A DNA stretch of 64,000 nucleotides from Bradyrhizobium sp. BRP22 (GCF_020194175.1 NZ_JADYVX010000001.1:124001-188000); one strand, 5' to 3'. Shown: positions 24,423-33,591, counted from the first letter of the stretch. Numbers and translations are program-made. Notes: generated by a model not told the origin, from the sequence alone.

Positions 24423-26249
24423 ATGAACGACGCTGGCGCTCCCCCAAATCAGGCTGACGGCGCCGGCCAGACCGGTGGCGCGCCCGCGGCGGCCCGACCC
24501 TACCGGGTGCTGGCGCGTAAATACCGCCCCTCCAGCTTTGACGACCTGATCGGCCAGGAGGCCATGGTCCGCACAGTCTCGAACGCGTTCGAGACCGGAC
24601 GAATCCCGCAGGCCTGGATCCTGACGGGGGTGCGCGGGGTCGGCAAGACCACCACCGCCCGCATCCTCGCCCGCGCGCTGAACTATGAATTGCCCGACGG
24701 TTCGGTGAAGGGGCCGAGCATCCAGATGCCGACGCTGGGCCTGCACTGCCAGGCGATCATGGAAAGCCGGCACATGGACGTCCTGGAGATGGACGCCGCG
24801 TCCCATACTGGCGTCGACGACGTCCGTCAGATCAATGACAGCGTACGCTATGCGCCCGCGAGCGCCCGCTACAAGGTCTACATTATCGACGAAGTCCACA
24901 TGCTCTCGACCGCGGCCTTCAACGCGTTCCTGAAGACGCTGGAAGAACCGCCGGAGCACGCCAAGTTCGTCTTCGCCACCACTGAGATCCGCAAAGTCCC
25001 GGTCACGGTGCTGTCGCGCTGCCAGCGCTTCGACCTGCGTCGGGTCGAGGCCGACGTGCTGATGAAGCATCTCGGTAACATCGCGGCCAAGGAAGGCGTC
25101 GAGGTCGAACCGGAAGCGCTCGGCATCATCGCGCGCGCTGCGGAGGGCTCGGTGCGCGATTCGCTGTCGCTGTTCGACCAGGCGATCGCGCATGCGGCCG
25201 GAACCGTGCGCGCGGAGGAAGTGCGGCAAATGCTCGGGCTTGCCGACCGCACGCGGGTGATCGACCTTTTTGATTCGCTGGCACGCGGCGACATCGCGGC
25301 TGCCTTTACGGAATTTCGTGCGCAGTACGACGTCGGCGCCGATCCGGTCGTGGTGCTGTCCGACCTCGCCGAATTCGTCAATTTCGTTACCCGTGTGAAG
25401 ATCGTGCCGGCCACCGCCGACAACGTGGCGTTCGGCGAGACCGAGCGCGTCCGCGCCCGCGAGTTTGCCACCAAGCTGTCGATGCGGGTGCTGTCGCGGA
25501 TGTGGCAGATGCTGCTCAAGGGCATCGCCGAAGTGCAGACCGCCACCCGACCGGCCGCCGCCGCCGAGATGGTGCTGGTGCGGATCGCCTACGTCGCCGA
25601 CCTGCCGACACCGGATGAAGCGATCCGGATGCTGGATCAGAACGGCGGCGCCGCGTCGCCGGCGGTTTCGGGTGGCGCAACCGCATCACGGGCTGCGCCA
25701 TCAGCGCCCGTCTCTTCGATCGCGTCGTCGCCGGTGCGTGGTTCTGCAGCAGCGCCGCGGGGCAGTGCGGAGCCCTCGCTGCGACCGCAGGCCGCAGCGC
25801 CCCAAACGCAGTCGGCGCCGGCGCTGCGCATCACCAGCTTCATGCAGCTCCTCGCGCTGGCCGGCGAGAAGCGCGATTTGATGACCAAGGGCGCGCTCGA
25901 AGCGGATGTACGCCTGGTGCGGATCGAGGACGGACGGCTTGAGATCGCGCTGGAGCCGCAGGCCTCGCGCGGCCTCGTCACCGATCTCTCGCGCAAGCTG
26001 GAACAATGGACCGGCCGCCGCTGGACCGTGATCGTCTCCAATGAGGCCGGGCAGCCGACCATTCGCTCGCAAAATCTCGCCGAGAAGAGCCAGCGTGAGC
26101 GGGCGGCGGAAGCCGATCCGCGGGTGAAGGAGGTCCTGGCCCGCTTCCCCGGCGCCAAGGTCGTCGAGGTGCGCAGGCTTGCCGCCGAGCCGGCGGAAAC
26201 CGATATTGTCGGTGAAGACCCCATCGAGAGCGGCGACGGCGACGATTAG
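24423..26249 (+). CDS. dnaX: DNA polymerase III subunit gamma/tau
   Basis: A 608-residue clamp-loader ATPase. Walker A GVRGVGKTTTARILARAL is near residue 65, Walker B and sensor are IIDEVHMLSTAAFNAFLKTL and FATTEIRKVPVTVLSRCQRF with the SRC arginine finger. Domain III is followed by an Ala/Pro/Ser linker near residues 405-475 and a C-terminal tau domain (ITSFMQLLALAGEKRDLM). The four-cysteine zinc module of classical DnaX is not conserved: between the Walker A helix and VLEMDAASHTG only one Cys remains (GLHCQAIMESRH). It starts 104 bases after ffs and heads dnaX-ybaB-recR. Confidence 0.95.
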   Translation: MNDAGAPPNQADGAGQTGGAPAAARPYRVLARKYRPSSFDDLIGQEAMVRTVSNAFETGRIPQAWILTGVRGVGKTTTARILARALNYELPDGSVKGPSIQMPTLGLHCQAIMESRHMDVLEMDAASHTGVDDVRQINDSVRYAPASARYKVYIIDEVHMLSTAAFNAFLKTLEEPPEHAKFVFATTEIRKVPVTVLSRCQRFDLRRVEADVLMKHLGNIAAKEGVEVEPEALGIIARAAEGSVRDSLSLFDQAIAHAAGTVRAEEVRQMLGLADRTRVIDLFDSLARGDIAAAFTEFRAQYDVGADPVVVLSDLAEFVNFVTRVKIVPATADNVAFGETERVRAREFATKLSMRVLSRMWQMLLKGIAEVQTATRPAAAAEMVLVRIAYVADLPTPDEAIRMLDQNGGAASPAVSGGATASRAAPSAPVSSIASSPVRGSAAAPRGSAEPSLRPQAAAPQTQSAPALRITSFMQLLALAGEKRDLMTKGALEADVRLVRIEDGRLEIALEPQASRGLVTDLSRKLEQWTGRRWTVIVSNEAGQPTIRSQNLAEKSQRERAAEADPRVKEVLARFPGAKVVEVRRLAAEPAETDIVGEDPIESGDGDD

Positions 26250-26290
26250 CGTGATCCGGAATCGTGCTCGAACAAATTGAGGGACCACCG

Positions 26291-26611
26291 ATGGCTGATT
26301 TTCTCGGCATGATGAAGCAGGCGGCGCAACTGCAATCCAAGATGCAGGCGATGCAGGAAGAGCTCGGCAATGTCGAGGTCGAAGGCATTTCCGGCGGCGG
26401 CCTCGTCGCCGTGCGCATGAGCGCGAAGATGGAAGTGAAGGGCGTCAGCATCGATCCGTCGCTGATGAAGCCGGAGGAACGCGAGATCCTCGAAGACCTC
26501 CTGGTCACCGCGCATAATGATGCGCGACGCAAGGCGGAACTGGCGGTGCAGGAGAAGATGCAGGCGCTCACCGGCGGACTCGGCCTGCCGCCCGGACTCG
26601 GTCTCACCTGA
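26291..26611 (+). CDS. YbaB/EbfC nucleoid-associated protein
   Basis: A 106-residue DNA-binding protein of the YbaB family. [20 protein letters not shown] is the N-terminal helix, [19 protein letters not shown] the central sheet, and the C-terminal helix [20 protein letters not shown] ends in a Gly/Leu/Pro tail. It dimerises and coats DNA; in many bacteria it is co-transcribed with dnaX and recR, as here. Start ATG 26291; stop overlaps nothing, and recR follows one base later. Confidence 0.93.
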   Translation: MADFLGMMKQAAQLQSKMQAMQEELGNVEVEGISGGGLVAVRMSAKMEVKGVSIDPSLMKPEEREILEDLLVTAHNDARRKAELAVQEKMQALTGGLGLPPGLGLT

Positions 26612-26612
26612 A

Positions 26613-27218
26613 ATGGCCGCAAGCGTCGCCGGCCCTGAGATCGAGCGCCTGATCCAGCTTCTTGCGCGGCTGCCGGGCCTTGGTCCACGCTCGGCCCGGC
26701 GCGCGGCGCTGCACCTGATCAAGAAGCGCGAAGCGCTGATGACTCCGCTCGCCTCGGCGCTGCAGGTGGCGATCGACAAGATCCAGGTCTGCAAGACCTG
26801 CGGCAATATCGATACGCAGAATCCCTGCACGGTCTGCACCGATCCGCGACGCGATCCTTCCATCATCGTCGTGGTCGCCGACGTCGCCGATCTCTGGGCC
26901 CTGGAACGGGCGAACGCGACCAATGGCCGCTATCACGTGCTCGGCGCGACGCTGTCGCCGCTGGACGGCGTCGGCCCGCAGGATCTCACCATCGACCAGC
27001 TCGTGGCGCGCGCGCATGATTCGCAGGTGAACGAGATCATCCTGGCGCTGAATGCAACCGTGGATGGCCAGACCACGGCGCACTACATCACCGATCTGCT
27101 TCAAGAGGCCAATGTCCGGGTGACGCGGCTGGCACACGGCGTGCCGGTCGGCGGGGAGCTTGATTACCTCGATGAAGGTACGCTATCCGCAGCCATGCGG
27201 CAGCGAACGCTCTTCTAA
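26613..27218 (+). CDS. recR: Recombination mediator RecR
   Basis: A 201-residue protein that loads RecA at gaps with RecF and RecO. The helix-hairpin-helix region reads [19 protein letters not shown], the zinc finger is [14 protein letters not shown] with VCTD, and the Toprim domain contains [15 protein letters not shown] and [15 protein letters not shown]. The C-terminal Walker-like [20 protein letters not shown] is complete. ATG 26613 is one base after the ybaB stop, so the two are translationally linked. Confidence 0.95.
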   Translation: MAASVAGPEIERLIQLLARLPGLGPRSARRAALHLIKKREALMTPLASALQVAIDKIQVCKTCGNIDTQNPCTVCTDPRRDPSIIVVVADVADLWALERANATNGRYHVLGATLSPLDGVGPQDLTIDQLVARAHDSQVNEIILALNATVDGQTTAHYITDLLQEANVRVTRLAHGVPVGGELDYLDEGTLSAAMRQRTLF

Positions 27219-27243
27219 CTAGACATCAACGGAACTGAACGAG

Positions 27244-27675
27244 ATGACGAAACACCGATTCGGCATTCGCCTGTGCTTTGCGATCATGCTGGCGGCCGCA
27301 CTTGCCGCGCCCGCCGCGATGGCCCAGGAGGAGGAGTCTTCGCCGAAGCCGGGCAAGCCGATCCATGCCGGCGACGTGCTGTCGGGCGAGCTGAACGCCC
27401 TGCGCATCCGTGACGCCAAGAAGGGCAAGCGCGTCGCCACCTATCAGCTCACCAGCGAACCGCGCCGCCTGCCGCCGCCAAATGGACTCTGTGATCTCGA
27501 GACCGGTCCGGAGACGTTCCAGCTCGTCCCCGCCAACGACGCCCAGGCCGCGCAGCTCAGGCCTTTTGTCGGCAAGGAAATCTCGGTGAAGGTGGATGAA
27601 GTGGCCTGCGCGCAGGAAGCGGGGCAGATGAGCGAGGCGGTGGTCACCAAATGGAGCGTGGTGACGAAGCACTGA
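27244..27675 (+). CDS. Periplasmic hypothetical protein, 143 residues
   Basis: The signal peptide is clear: TKHRFGIRLCFAIMLAAALA then APAAMAQ with cleavage before EEES. The mature part has about 120 residues with one CDLE and one ACAQ cysteine and beta-type segments (RVATYQLTSEPRRL, FVGKEISVKVDEV). No family recognised. It starts 25 bases after recR and ATG 27244 follows ACGAG; it may be read from the dnaX-recR transcript but has its own function. Confidence 0.65.
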   Translation: MTKHRFGIRLCFAIMLAAALAAPAAMAQEEESSPKPGKPIHAGDVLSGELNALRIRDAKKGKRVATYQLTSEPRRLPPPNGLCDLETGPETFQLVPANDAQAAQLRPFVGKEISVKVDEVACAQEAGQMSEAVVTKWSVVTKH

Positions 27676-27711
27676 TGCGTCGTAGCGGCTCTTGATGCAG
27701 ATAACGCTATT

Positions 27712-27816
27712 GTCAGCGGTAGCGCGGCTTGACCGGGCGATCCAGTATGCGGCGGCTTCGCCATTGATCTCGAATGGCAGTGCGATACTGGATCACCCGG
27801 CTTCGCGGGTGATGAC
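27712..27816. repeat. REPIN-like doublet, family C, left end eroded
   Basis: Right half ATACTGGATCACCCGGCTTC then GCGGGTGATGAC is intact; the left end GTCAGCGGTAGCGCGGCTTG lacks the clean self-complementary stem but keeps GATCCAGTAT. It sits between convergent genes. Confidence 0.75.
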
Positions 27817-27826
27817 GAGCGGAAGC

Positions 27827-29194
27827 CTAAACCTTGACCGGCCCGAGTTCGTCGAAATGCTTGCGGCGCTGCAGCCAGGCAAGCAGGATCAGGCTCGGGA
27901 TTGCGACCACAACGGAGATGGCGAAGAACATCGGCCAGCCCGTCGCTTTCGCCACATAGCCCGCGCTTGAAGACAGATAAGTTCGCGCCACGGCGGCCAG
28001 CGCCGTCAGCAGCGCATACTGGGTCGCGGTGTGCAGCGGGTTCTGGCACAGCGCCGACAGATAGGCGACGAAGATCACGGTGCCGATGGCGTTGCAGAAA
28101 TTGTCGGACGAGATCGCGATCGCCAGCGCCCATTCATTGACGCCGACCAGGGCGAGCCACGAAAACGATACATTGGAGATGGCCTGCACCACGCCGCCGA
28201 TCCACAGGCTCGTGGCAAGCGAATAGCGCCGCGCCACGTAGCCGCCGGCAAAACCGCCGAGCAGGGTCGCCACAACCCCAACGCCCTTGACGATCACGGC
28301 ATAGTCGTTGCGGGTGAAGCCGATGTCGATCACGAACGGCACGGTCATGTTGCCGGAAAACGCGTCGGTGAATTTGAACAGCACGACGAAAGCAAGCGCC
28401 GCCCATGCGTCCTTGCGCCCGAGAAAGTCCCAGAACGCACCCAACGCGGCATGGAACACCCGCATCAACGCGCTGTCCGCCTGCGTGGCGGCTTCGGCGC
28501 GCGCGGATTGCTTCGGCTCGGTGGCGGCGAGCGCAGTGACCGTGCCGATCAGCACAAGCGCGGCCATCACCACATAGCCCCACATCCACGCGGCGCCGCG
28601 CGGGAATCCGCTGCTCTCAAAGCCGCTGACGATGAACAGCGCGCCCGCGGTGGAGACCAGCATGCCGATGCGGTAGGCGGCCACATAGGACGCCATGCCG
28701 GCGGCCTGTTCATCCTCGGGCAGGCTCTCGACGCGGAACGCATCGACCACGATGTCCTGGGTCGACGACATGGTCGCTACCAACAGCGCGCCCAGCGCGA
28801 CGAACAACGGCGAGCGTGCGGGATCGGTCACGGCCAGCAGCAGGATCGCGCCGATCAAGAGCAGTTGCGAGAACACCAGCCAGCCCCGCCTGCGGCCGAA
28901 GGCGCGGGTGAAGAACGGCACATGCAGCGCATCGACCAGCGGCGCCCACAGGAACTTCAGCGTATAGGGGGTGCCGACCAGCGCAAACAGGCCGATGGTG
29001 CCGAGATCGACCCCGGACTCGGTCATCCACACCAGCAGCGTCGATCCCGACAGTGCCAGCGGCAGGCCCGACGAAAAGCCCAGCATCAGCACGATCAGCA
29101 CCCGCGGTTGCAGATAGACGGCGAGGCCGTCGCGCCAGGAGGTGGCGGGTTCGGTCTTCTCCGTTGTGGCGGCGGTCGCCTCGGGCGCGGTCAT
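27827..29194 (-). CDS. ampG: AmpG-like MFS transporter
   Basis: A 455-residue MFS permease with about twelve hydrophobic segments. The first helix region reads VLIVLMLGFSSGLPLALSGS, followed by WMTESGVDLGTIGLFALVG and PYTLKFLWAPLVDALHVPF, the characteristic AmpG signature. STQDIVVDAFRVESLP is also conserved. AmpG imports anhydromuropeptides for cell-wall recycling and beta-lactamase induction; several paralogues of unknown substrate exist in Bradyrhizobium, so the symbol is by similarity. The stop lies beside a REPIN-like doublet. Confidence 0.85.
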   Translation of the reverse strand: MTAPEATAATTEKTEPATSWRDGLAVYLQPRVLIVLMLGFSSGLPLALSGSTLLVWMTESGVDLGTIGLFALVGTPYTLKFLWAPLVDALHVPFFTRAFGRRRGWLVFSQLLLIGAILLLAVTDPARSPLFVALGALLVATMSSTQDIVVDAFRVESLPEDEQAAGMASYVAAYRIGMLVSTAGALFIVSGFESSGFPRGAAWMWGYVVMAALVLIGTVTALAATEPKQSARAEAATQADSALMRVFHAALGAFWDFLGRKDAWAALAFVVLFKFTDAFSGNMTVPFVIDIGFTRNDYAVIVKGVGVVATLLGGFAGGYVARRYSLATSLWIGGVVQAISNVSFSWLALVGVNEWALAIAISSDNFCNAIGTVIFVAYLSALCQNPLHTATQYALLTALAAVARTYLSSSAGYVAKATGWPMFFAISVVVAIPSLILLAWLQRRKHFDELGPVKV

Positions 29195-29247
29195 GCCGCC
29201 CTGTTAGCAGATTCGACGGGAAAATCCGCCCCGGAAGCGTGGCGATT

Positions 29248-29326
29248 GTAGGATGGTAGAGCGAAGCGAAACCCATCAACCTTGCATCGCCGCCACAATT
29301 GATGGGTTTCGCTGCGCTCTGCCTAC
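29248..29326. repeat. Palindromic repeat with GTAGGATGG / CTGCCTAC ends, covering the rmuC stop
   Basis: The left arm includes AGAGCGAAGCGAAACCCATC and the right arm GATGGGTTTCGCTGCGCTCT, complementary except at one or two positions. The rmuC stop codon (29323-29325) lies inside the right end, so the element forms the gene's 3' boundary. Confidence 0.85.
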
Positions 29327-30531
29327 TCCCCAGCCTGCAGCTTGGGTGGGGCGGGAAACAGCTCCGGCCTGCCGCCGGTGACGATCCGTGGCAGTTCCAC
29401 AGGCGCGTCGGACTTGCTGAAATCGAGTTCCTCGATCCGGCCGGCCCGCTTCTCGATCTTGTCGGCGGAGATCAGGATCTGGCGCACGTCCTCGTTCACC
29501 TGCGAGAAATGGTTCTGCAGCTTCAGCACGCGGTCGCGTAAGCGTGACAGATCGTCGCCGAGCTTGATCACCTCGGTGCGGATCTGGTCGGCGGCGTCGC
29601 GCATCCGCGCGTCCTTCATGATCTGCTGCATCACCTGGATCGCGAGCATCAATAGCGAGGGTGACACCAGCACCACGCGGGCGCGGTAGGCCTTCTGGAT
29701 CACGTCGTCGAAGCCGTCATGAATTTCGGCATAGACCGACTCCGACGGCACGAACATCAGCGCGGTGTCCTGGGTCTCGCCGGCGATCAGGTATTTTTCC
29801 GCGATGTCGCTGACATGCTTCATCACGTCGTTGCGCAGGCGCTGGCTGGCGATCTTGCGCTCCTCGTCGCTGCGCGCGTCGTGCAGCGCCGTCATCGCCT
29901 CCAGCGGGAATTTCGCGTCGATGCAGAGCGGACGCTGGTCCGGCAGGAACACCACGCAATCCGGCCGCTTGCCGGATGAGAGCGTGAACTGGAATTCGTA
30001 AGAATCCTTCGGCAGTCCGTCCTGCACGATCGCTTCCATCCGCGCCTGGCCGAAGGCGCCGCGCGACTGCTTGTTGGCGAGCACGTCGCGCAGTGTCGTC
30101 ACCTGCGTCGTCAGGTCGGTGAGGTTCTTGTGCGCGTTGTCGATGATGCCGAGCCGCTCATGCAGATGCCGCAGGCTGTCCATGGTGTGGCGTGTGGTCT
30201 GTTCCATGGATTGGCCGACGCGGTGGGTGACCGAATCCAGCCGCTCGTTGACGGCGCGCGCCATCTCGGCCTGACGGCCGGCGAGCGCCTGCGTCATCGC
30301 ATCGACCCGGCCGCTTGCCTCGCTCTGGGCGCGCAGCACCTCGCTCAGCCGCTCTTCCAGCTCATCGGCGCGGATGGTCTGGGCCATCGCCAGTTCCGCA
30401 CCGCGCCGGGAGGACCGCGCGATCACGATGGCGATCGTCAGCAGCAACGCGAGCGCGAGCACGCCGAACGCAACCAGCGCGTCGGCGATGCGGACCGGCC
30501 AGTCGCCGACCGTGAAGAGAATCTCGTTCAT
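29323..30531 (-). CDS. rmuC: DNA recombination protein RmuC homologue
   Basis: A 402-residue protein with one N-terminal membrane helix (ALVAFGVLALALLLTIAIVI) and a long coiled coil (residues about 40-140, with repeated heptads such as ELEERLSEVLRAQSEA). The PD-(D/E)XK-like RmuC domain holds MEAIVQDGLPKDSYEFQFTL, RPDCVVFLPDQRPLCIDAKF and the Lys of DAKFP. It affects inversion at inverted repeats and recombination. Start ATG 30531 (MNEILFTVGDWPV) is preferred over upstream in-frame codons. The stop lies within a palindromic repeat. It is divergent from def. Confidence 0.9.
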   Translation of the reverse strand: MNEILFTVGDWPVRIADALVAFGVLALALLLTIAIVIARSSRRGAELAMAQTIRADELEERLSEVLRAQSEASGRVDAMTQALAGRQAEMARAVNERLDSVTHRVGQSMEQTTRHTMDSLRHLHERLGIIDNAHKNLTDLTTQVTTLRDVLANKQSRGAFGQARMEAIVQDGLPKDSYEFQFTLSSGKRPDCVVFLPDQRPLCIDAKFPLEAMTALHDARSDEERKIASQRLRNDVMKHVSDIAEKYLIAGETQDTALMFVPSESVYAEIHDGFDDVIQKAYRARVVLVSPSLLMLAIQVMQQIMKDARMRDAADQIRTEVIKLGDDLSRLRDRVLKLQNHFSQVNEDVRQILISADKIEKRAGRIEELDFSKSDAPVELPRIVTGGRPELFPAPPKLQAGE

Positions 30532-30582
30532 GCAAGCGCTATAGCCGATTCGCCGACGGGAGCGAACGAAAGTGGAACATTT

Positions 30583-30617
30583 ATGGTTAACAAGTGGTGA
30601 AGTTTCATGGTTAACAA
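30583..30617 (+). promoter_or_regulatory. Two direct ATGGTTAACAA repeats
   Basis: ATGGTTAACAA is present at 30583-30593 and 30607-30617, 24 bases apart, in the divergent rmuC/def intergenic region. Each contains GTTAAC, a half-site type associated with CtrA or CcrM-like symmetry. Together with the site at 30636-30651 they make a four-element TTAA-rich cluster. Confidence 0.4.
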
Positions 30618-30635
30618 TGACCGAAGAAATCACGG

Positions 30636-30651
30636 TTAAGGTCGTCTTAAC
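30636..30651 (+). promoter_or_regulatory. Full CtrA-type binding site upstream of def
   Basis: TTAAGGTCGTCTTAAC matches the CtrA consensus TTAA-N7-TTAAC exactly. It lies 50 bases upstream of the def ATG. CtrA is the alphaproteobacterial cell-cycle regulator; whether this site is used is unknown. Confidence 0.5.
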
Positions 30652-30701
30652 CAGTTCCGGATCGATTGACCCCGGCAAATCAAGCGCTTAAATCGCCCGC
30701 C

Positions 30702-31229
30702 ATGGCCTTAAGAGAAATCATCATCCTGCCGGACAAGCAGTTGCGGCTCGTTTCCAAGCGCGTGGAAAAGATCACGCCCGAAATCCGCAAGCTGGTCGAC
30801 GACATGTTCGAGACCATGTATGCGGCGCCCGGCATCGGGCTGGCCGCGATCCAGGTCGCGCAGCCGCTGCGCCTGGTCACCATGGATCTCGCCAAGAAGG
30901 ACGAGAACGGCGAGACCACGCCGAAACCGCGCGTCTTCATCAACCCGGAGATCATCTCGGCGTCCGAGGAGAAGTCGGTCTACGAGGAGGGCTGCCTGTC
31001 GATCCCCGAATATTACGAGGAGGTCGAGCGGCCGGCGCGGGTGCGCGTGCGCTTCACCGACCTCGACGGCAAGGTGCATGAAGAGGACGCCGAGGGCCTC
31101 TTCGCCACCTGTATCCAGCACGAGATCGACCATCTGAACGGCATTCTGTTCGTGGACTATCTGTCGAAGCTGAAACGCGACCGCGTGCTGAAGAAATTCG
31201 CCAAGGCCGCCAAGCGCGCGGCGGAGTAG
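30702..31229 (+). CDS. def: Peptide deformylase
   Basis: A 175-residue metallo-enzyme that removes the N-formyl group from new proteins. Motif 1 GIGLAAIQV (residues 45-53), motif 2 EGCLSIPE with the metal-binding Cys, and motif 3 [11 protein letters not shown] with the two His ligands are intact. The C-terminal helix is basic ([13 protein letters not shown]). ATG 30702 begins the conserved [12 protein letters not shown]. It heads def-fmt-truA, the usual alphaproteobacterial order. Confidence 0.95.
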   Translation: MALREIIILPDKQLRLVSKRVEKITPEIRKLVDDMFETMYAAPGIGLAAIQVAQPLRLVTMDLAKKDENGETTPKPRVFINPEIISASEEKSVYEEGCLSIPEYYEEVERPARVRVRFTDLDGKVHEEDAEGLFATCIQHEIDHLNGILFVDYLSKLKRDRVLKKFAKAAKRAAE

Positions 31230-31310
31230 AATAGCGCCTGCTCCGCCCTCAGCGCCGGGAGCCGATTTCGCCGGACGCCTGCGCTGCCTTCAGCCAAGGT
31301 AATCTGACCC

Positions 31311-32246
31311 ATGCCCCTCCGCCTGATCTTCATGGGTACGCCCGCTTTCGCCGTGCCGACGCTGCTCGAACTGGCCGGCCACGGCCACGAGATCGCGGCC
31401 GTCTATACCCGCGCGCCGAAGCCGGGCGGGCGGCGCGGCCTGCAACTGCAGCCGACGCCGGTCGAGCAGGAGGCACGGCGGCTCGGCATGGCCGTGCTGA
31501 CGCCGAAGACATTGAAAACGCCGGAAGCGCTGGAACAATTCCGCGCGCATCAGGCGGACGCGGCCGTCGTGGTTGCCTATGGCATGATCCTGCCGCAGGC
31601 GATCCTCGATGCGCCACGGCTCGGTTGCTACAATCTGCATGCTTCGCTCTTGCCGCGCTGGCGCGGCGCCGCGCCGATCAACCGCGCCATCATGGCCGGC
31701 GATACCGAGACCGGCGTGATGGTGATGAAGATGGATGTCGGCCTCGACACCGGCGATATCGCGATGGCCGAGCGGCTTGCGATATCAGACCGGATGACGG
31801 CCGCCGACCTGCACGATGCGCTGGCGCCGCTCGGTGCCGACCTGATGGTGCGGGCGGTGGCCGCGCTGGAACGCGGCGGGCTGCAACTGACCAGGCAGCG
31901 CGAAGATGGCGTCACCTATGCCGCCAAGATCGAGAAGGCCGAGGCGCGGATCGATTGGAGCAAGCCTGCGCCCGCCGTGCTGCGGCATATCCACGGCCTG
32001 TCGCCATTCCCCGGCGCCTGGGCCGAATTGTCAGGCGATGGAGAGCCGGCGCGCATCAAGATTCTTCGCTGCGAACTGGCGAACGGCTCGGGCGCGCCAG
32101 GCACCGTTCTCGACGATAATCTCGCGATCGCCTGCGGCGAGGGCGCCATCCGCGTCCTTGAACTGCAGCGCGAGGGCAAGGCGCGCATGAAGTCGGCCGA
32201 CTTCCTGCGCGGCACGCCGCTGCAGGCCGGCGCGCGGTTCACGTGA
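31311..32246 (+). CDS. fmt: Methionyl-tRNA formyltransferase
   Basis: A 311-residue enzyme that formylates Met-tRNAi using 10-formyl-THF. The N-terminus [20 protein letters not shown] is conserved and the catalytic block reads [20 protein letters not shown]; the C-terminal OB domain contains [12 protein letters not shown] and [15 protein letters not shown]. Working partner of Def upstream (81 bases). ATG 31311 follows a weak site. truA follows after six bases. Confidence 0.95.
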   Translation: MPLRLIFMGTPAFAVPTLLELAGHGHEIAAVYTRAPKPGGRRGLQLQPTPVEQEARRLGMAVLTPKTLKTPEALEQFRAHQADAAVVVAYGMILPQAILDAPRLGCYNLHASLLPRWRGAAPINRAIMAGDTETGVMVMKMDVGLDTGDIAMAERLAISDRMTAADLHDALAPLGADLMVRAVAALERGGLQLTRQREDGVTYAAKIEKAEARIDWSKPAPAVLRHIHGLSPFPGAWAELSGDGEPARIKILRCELANGSGAPGTVLDDNLAIACGEGAIRVLELQREGKARMKSADFLRGTPLQAGARFT

Positions 32247-32252
32247 GCGGCC

Positions 32253-32990
32253 ATGCCCCGTTACAAGCTCACCATCGAATATGACGGGACGCCGTTCTCC
32301 GGCTGGCAGGTCCAGGACAATGCGCCGACCGTGCAGGGCGCGCTGGAGGCCGCGGTGAAGGCGATGTGCGGCGAGGACGTGCGCGTCCATGGCTCCGGCC
32401 GCACCGACGCCGGCGTGCATGCACTCGGACAGGTCGCGCATTGCGACATCGCAAAACCATTTCGGCCGGATCGCCTGCGCGATGGCCTCAACGCTCATCT
32501 GCGTCCAAACCCGGTCGCGGTGCTCGCGGCCGAGATCGTGCCTGATGATTTCGAGGCGCGCTTCTCCGCGAAGAAGCGCCATTATCTCTATCGCATCAGG
32601 AACACACGTGCGAACCTCGCGCTCGATATCGGCCGCGTCTGGCGCATGCCGCGCCATCTCGATACGGACGCGATGCACGAAGCCGCACAGCGCCTGATCG
32701 GCAAGCACGATTTCACGACCTTCCGCGACACCGAATGCCAGGCCAAGTCGCCGGTGAAAACGCTCGACCAGCTCGACGTCACGCGCAATGGCGATGCGGT
32801 CAGCATCATCACCTCGGCGCGCTCATTCCTGCACAGCCAGGTGCGCTCGATGGTCGGCTCGCTGGTCTGGGTCGGCGAAGGCCGCTGGACCGCCGACGAC
32901 CTCGCCGCAGCACTCGCCGCCCGCAACCGCGCCGCCTGCGGCCCGGTGGCGCCGCCCGAGGGACTGTATCTGGTGCGGGTGGAGTATTGA
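32253..32990 (+). CDS. truA: tRNA pseudouridine(38-40) synthase TruA
   Basis: A 245-residue synthase for positions 38-40 of tRNA anticodon arms. [12 protein letters not shown] near the start, the catalytic-Asp block [17 protein letters not shown] (Asp near residue 52), [16 protein letters not shown] and [20 protein letters not shown] are all present. Length is normal. ATG 32253 lies six bases after fmt, so the two are coupled. Confidence 0.95.
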   Translation: MPRYKLTIEYDGTPFSGWQVQDNAPTVQGALEAAVKAMCGEDVRVHGSGRTDAGVHALGQVAHCDIAKPFRPDRLRDGLNAHLRPNPVAVLAAEIVPDDFEARFSAKKRHYLYRIRNTRANLALDIGRVWRMPRHLDTDAMHEAAQRLIGKHDFTTFRDTECQAKSPVKTLDQLDVTRNGDAVSIITSARSFLHSQVRSMVGSLVWVGEGRWTADDLAAALAARNRAACGPVAPPEGLYLVRVEY

Positions 32991-33006
32991 GGGACAACTC
33001 TCCCTC

Positions 33007-33106
33007 GTCATACCCCGCGAAGGCGGGGTATCCAGTAAACGGCGGCGTCTGTTGTTTGACCGAGACGCCGGCGTTTACTGGATCGTCCGCCTTCGCGGAC
33101 GATGAC
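33007..33106. repeat. REPIN-like doublet, family C, left of the GIY-YIG gene
   Basis: GTCATACCCCGCGAAGGCGGGG-TATCCAGTA at the left, TTTACTGGATCGTCCGCC-TTC-GCGGACGATGAC at the right. It is 100 bases long and differs from 33492-33591 at about nine positions by hand count, all in the central third. Confidence 0.92.
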
Positions 33107-33169
33107 AGCGAGAGTGCGTGACTGTCAGTTGAGCTTGACCAAATGCAGCGGTCAGCCGAGACTTCCATA

Positions 33170-33472
33170 ATGCCGTCGCGAAACTTCTACGTTTATATTC
33201 TTGCAAGCAAAATCGGCGGGACACTCTACATCGGAGTGACAAACGATCTTATCAGGCGTGTCGCCGAACATCGCTTGAAGGTCGTGGAAGGCTTCACCGA
33301 GAAATATGATGTCGCACGGTTGGTGTACTTCGAACAGTTCGATGATCCCGAGAATGCAATCAAGCGCGAAAAGCGATTGAAGAAATGGAATCGGACGTGG
33401 AAGATACGCCTGATCGAAGAGCACAACCCGAACTGGGACGACCTGTATCCGGGAATTGCCGGCGCTCCGTAG
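33170..33472 (+). CDS. GIY-YIG nuclease family protein, intact
   Basis: A 100-residue single-domain GIY-YIG endonuclease (UPF0213/YhbQ type). The motif pair is NFYVYILASKIGGTLYIGVT, the conserved Arg lies in NDLIRRVAEH, and the metal-binding Glu region in NAIKREKRLKKWNRTWKIRL; the end is EEHNPNWDDLYPG. ATG 33170 is preferred to an upstream in-frame codon because the fold begins at RNFYVY. The gene fills the space between two 100-bp repeat doublets, with 63 bases before and 19 after. GIY-YIG proteins of this size have been seen as stand-alone nucleases of unclear role; a link with the repeats is my inference. Confidence 0.9.
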   Translation: MPSRNFYVYILASKIGGTLYIGVTNDLIRRVAEHRLKVVEGFTEKYDVARLVYFEQFDDPENAIKREKRLKKWNRTWKIRLIEEHNPNWDDLYPGIAGAP

Positions 33473-33491
33473 GATTTGCCACACTCTTCCC

Positions 33492-33591
33492 GTCATACCC
33501 CGCGAAGGCGGGGTATCCAGTACTCCGCGGCACCTGTGGTTCGACCGAGATGCCGGCATTTACTGGATCGTCCGCCTTCGCGGACGATGAC
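33492..33591. repeat. REPIN-like doublet, family C, right of the GIY-YIG gene
   Basis: Same outer 30 bases on each side as 33007-33106, identical in both hairpins; only the core differs. Orientation is the same, so the gene is flanked by direct copies of an element which is itself an inverted pair. Confidence 0.92.

Noticed and set aside
24423..26249. Programmed frameshift in dnaX as in Escherichia coli
   Set aside because: I found no A-rich slippery heptamer in the region after domain III.
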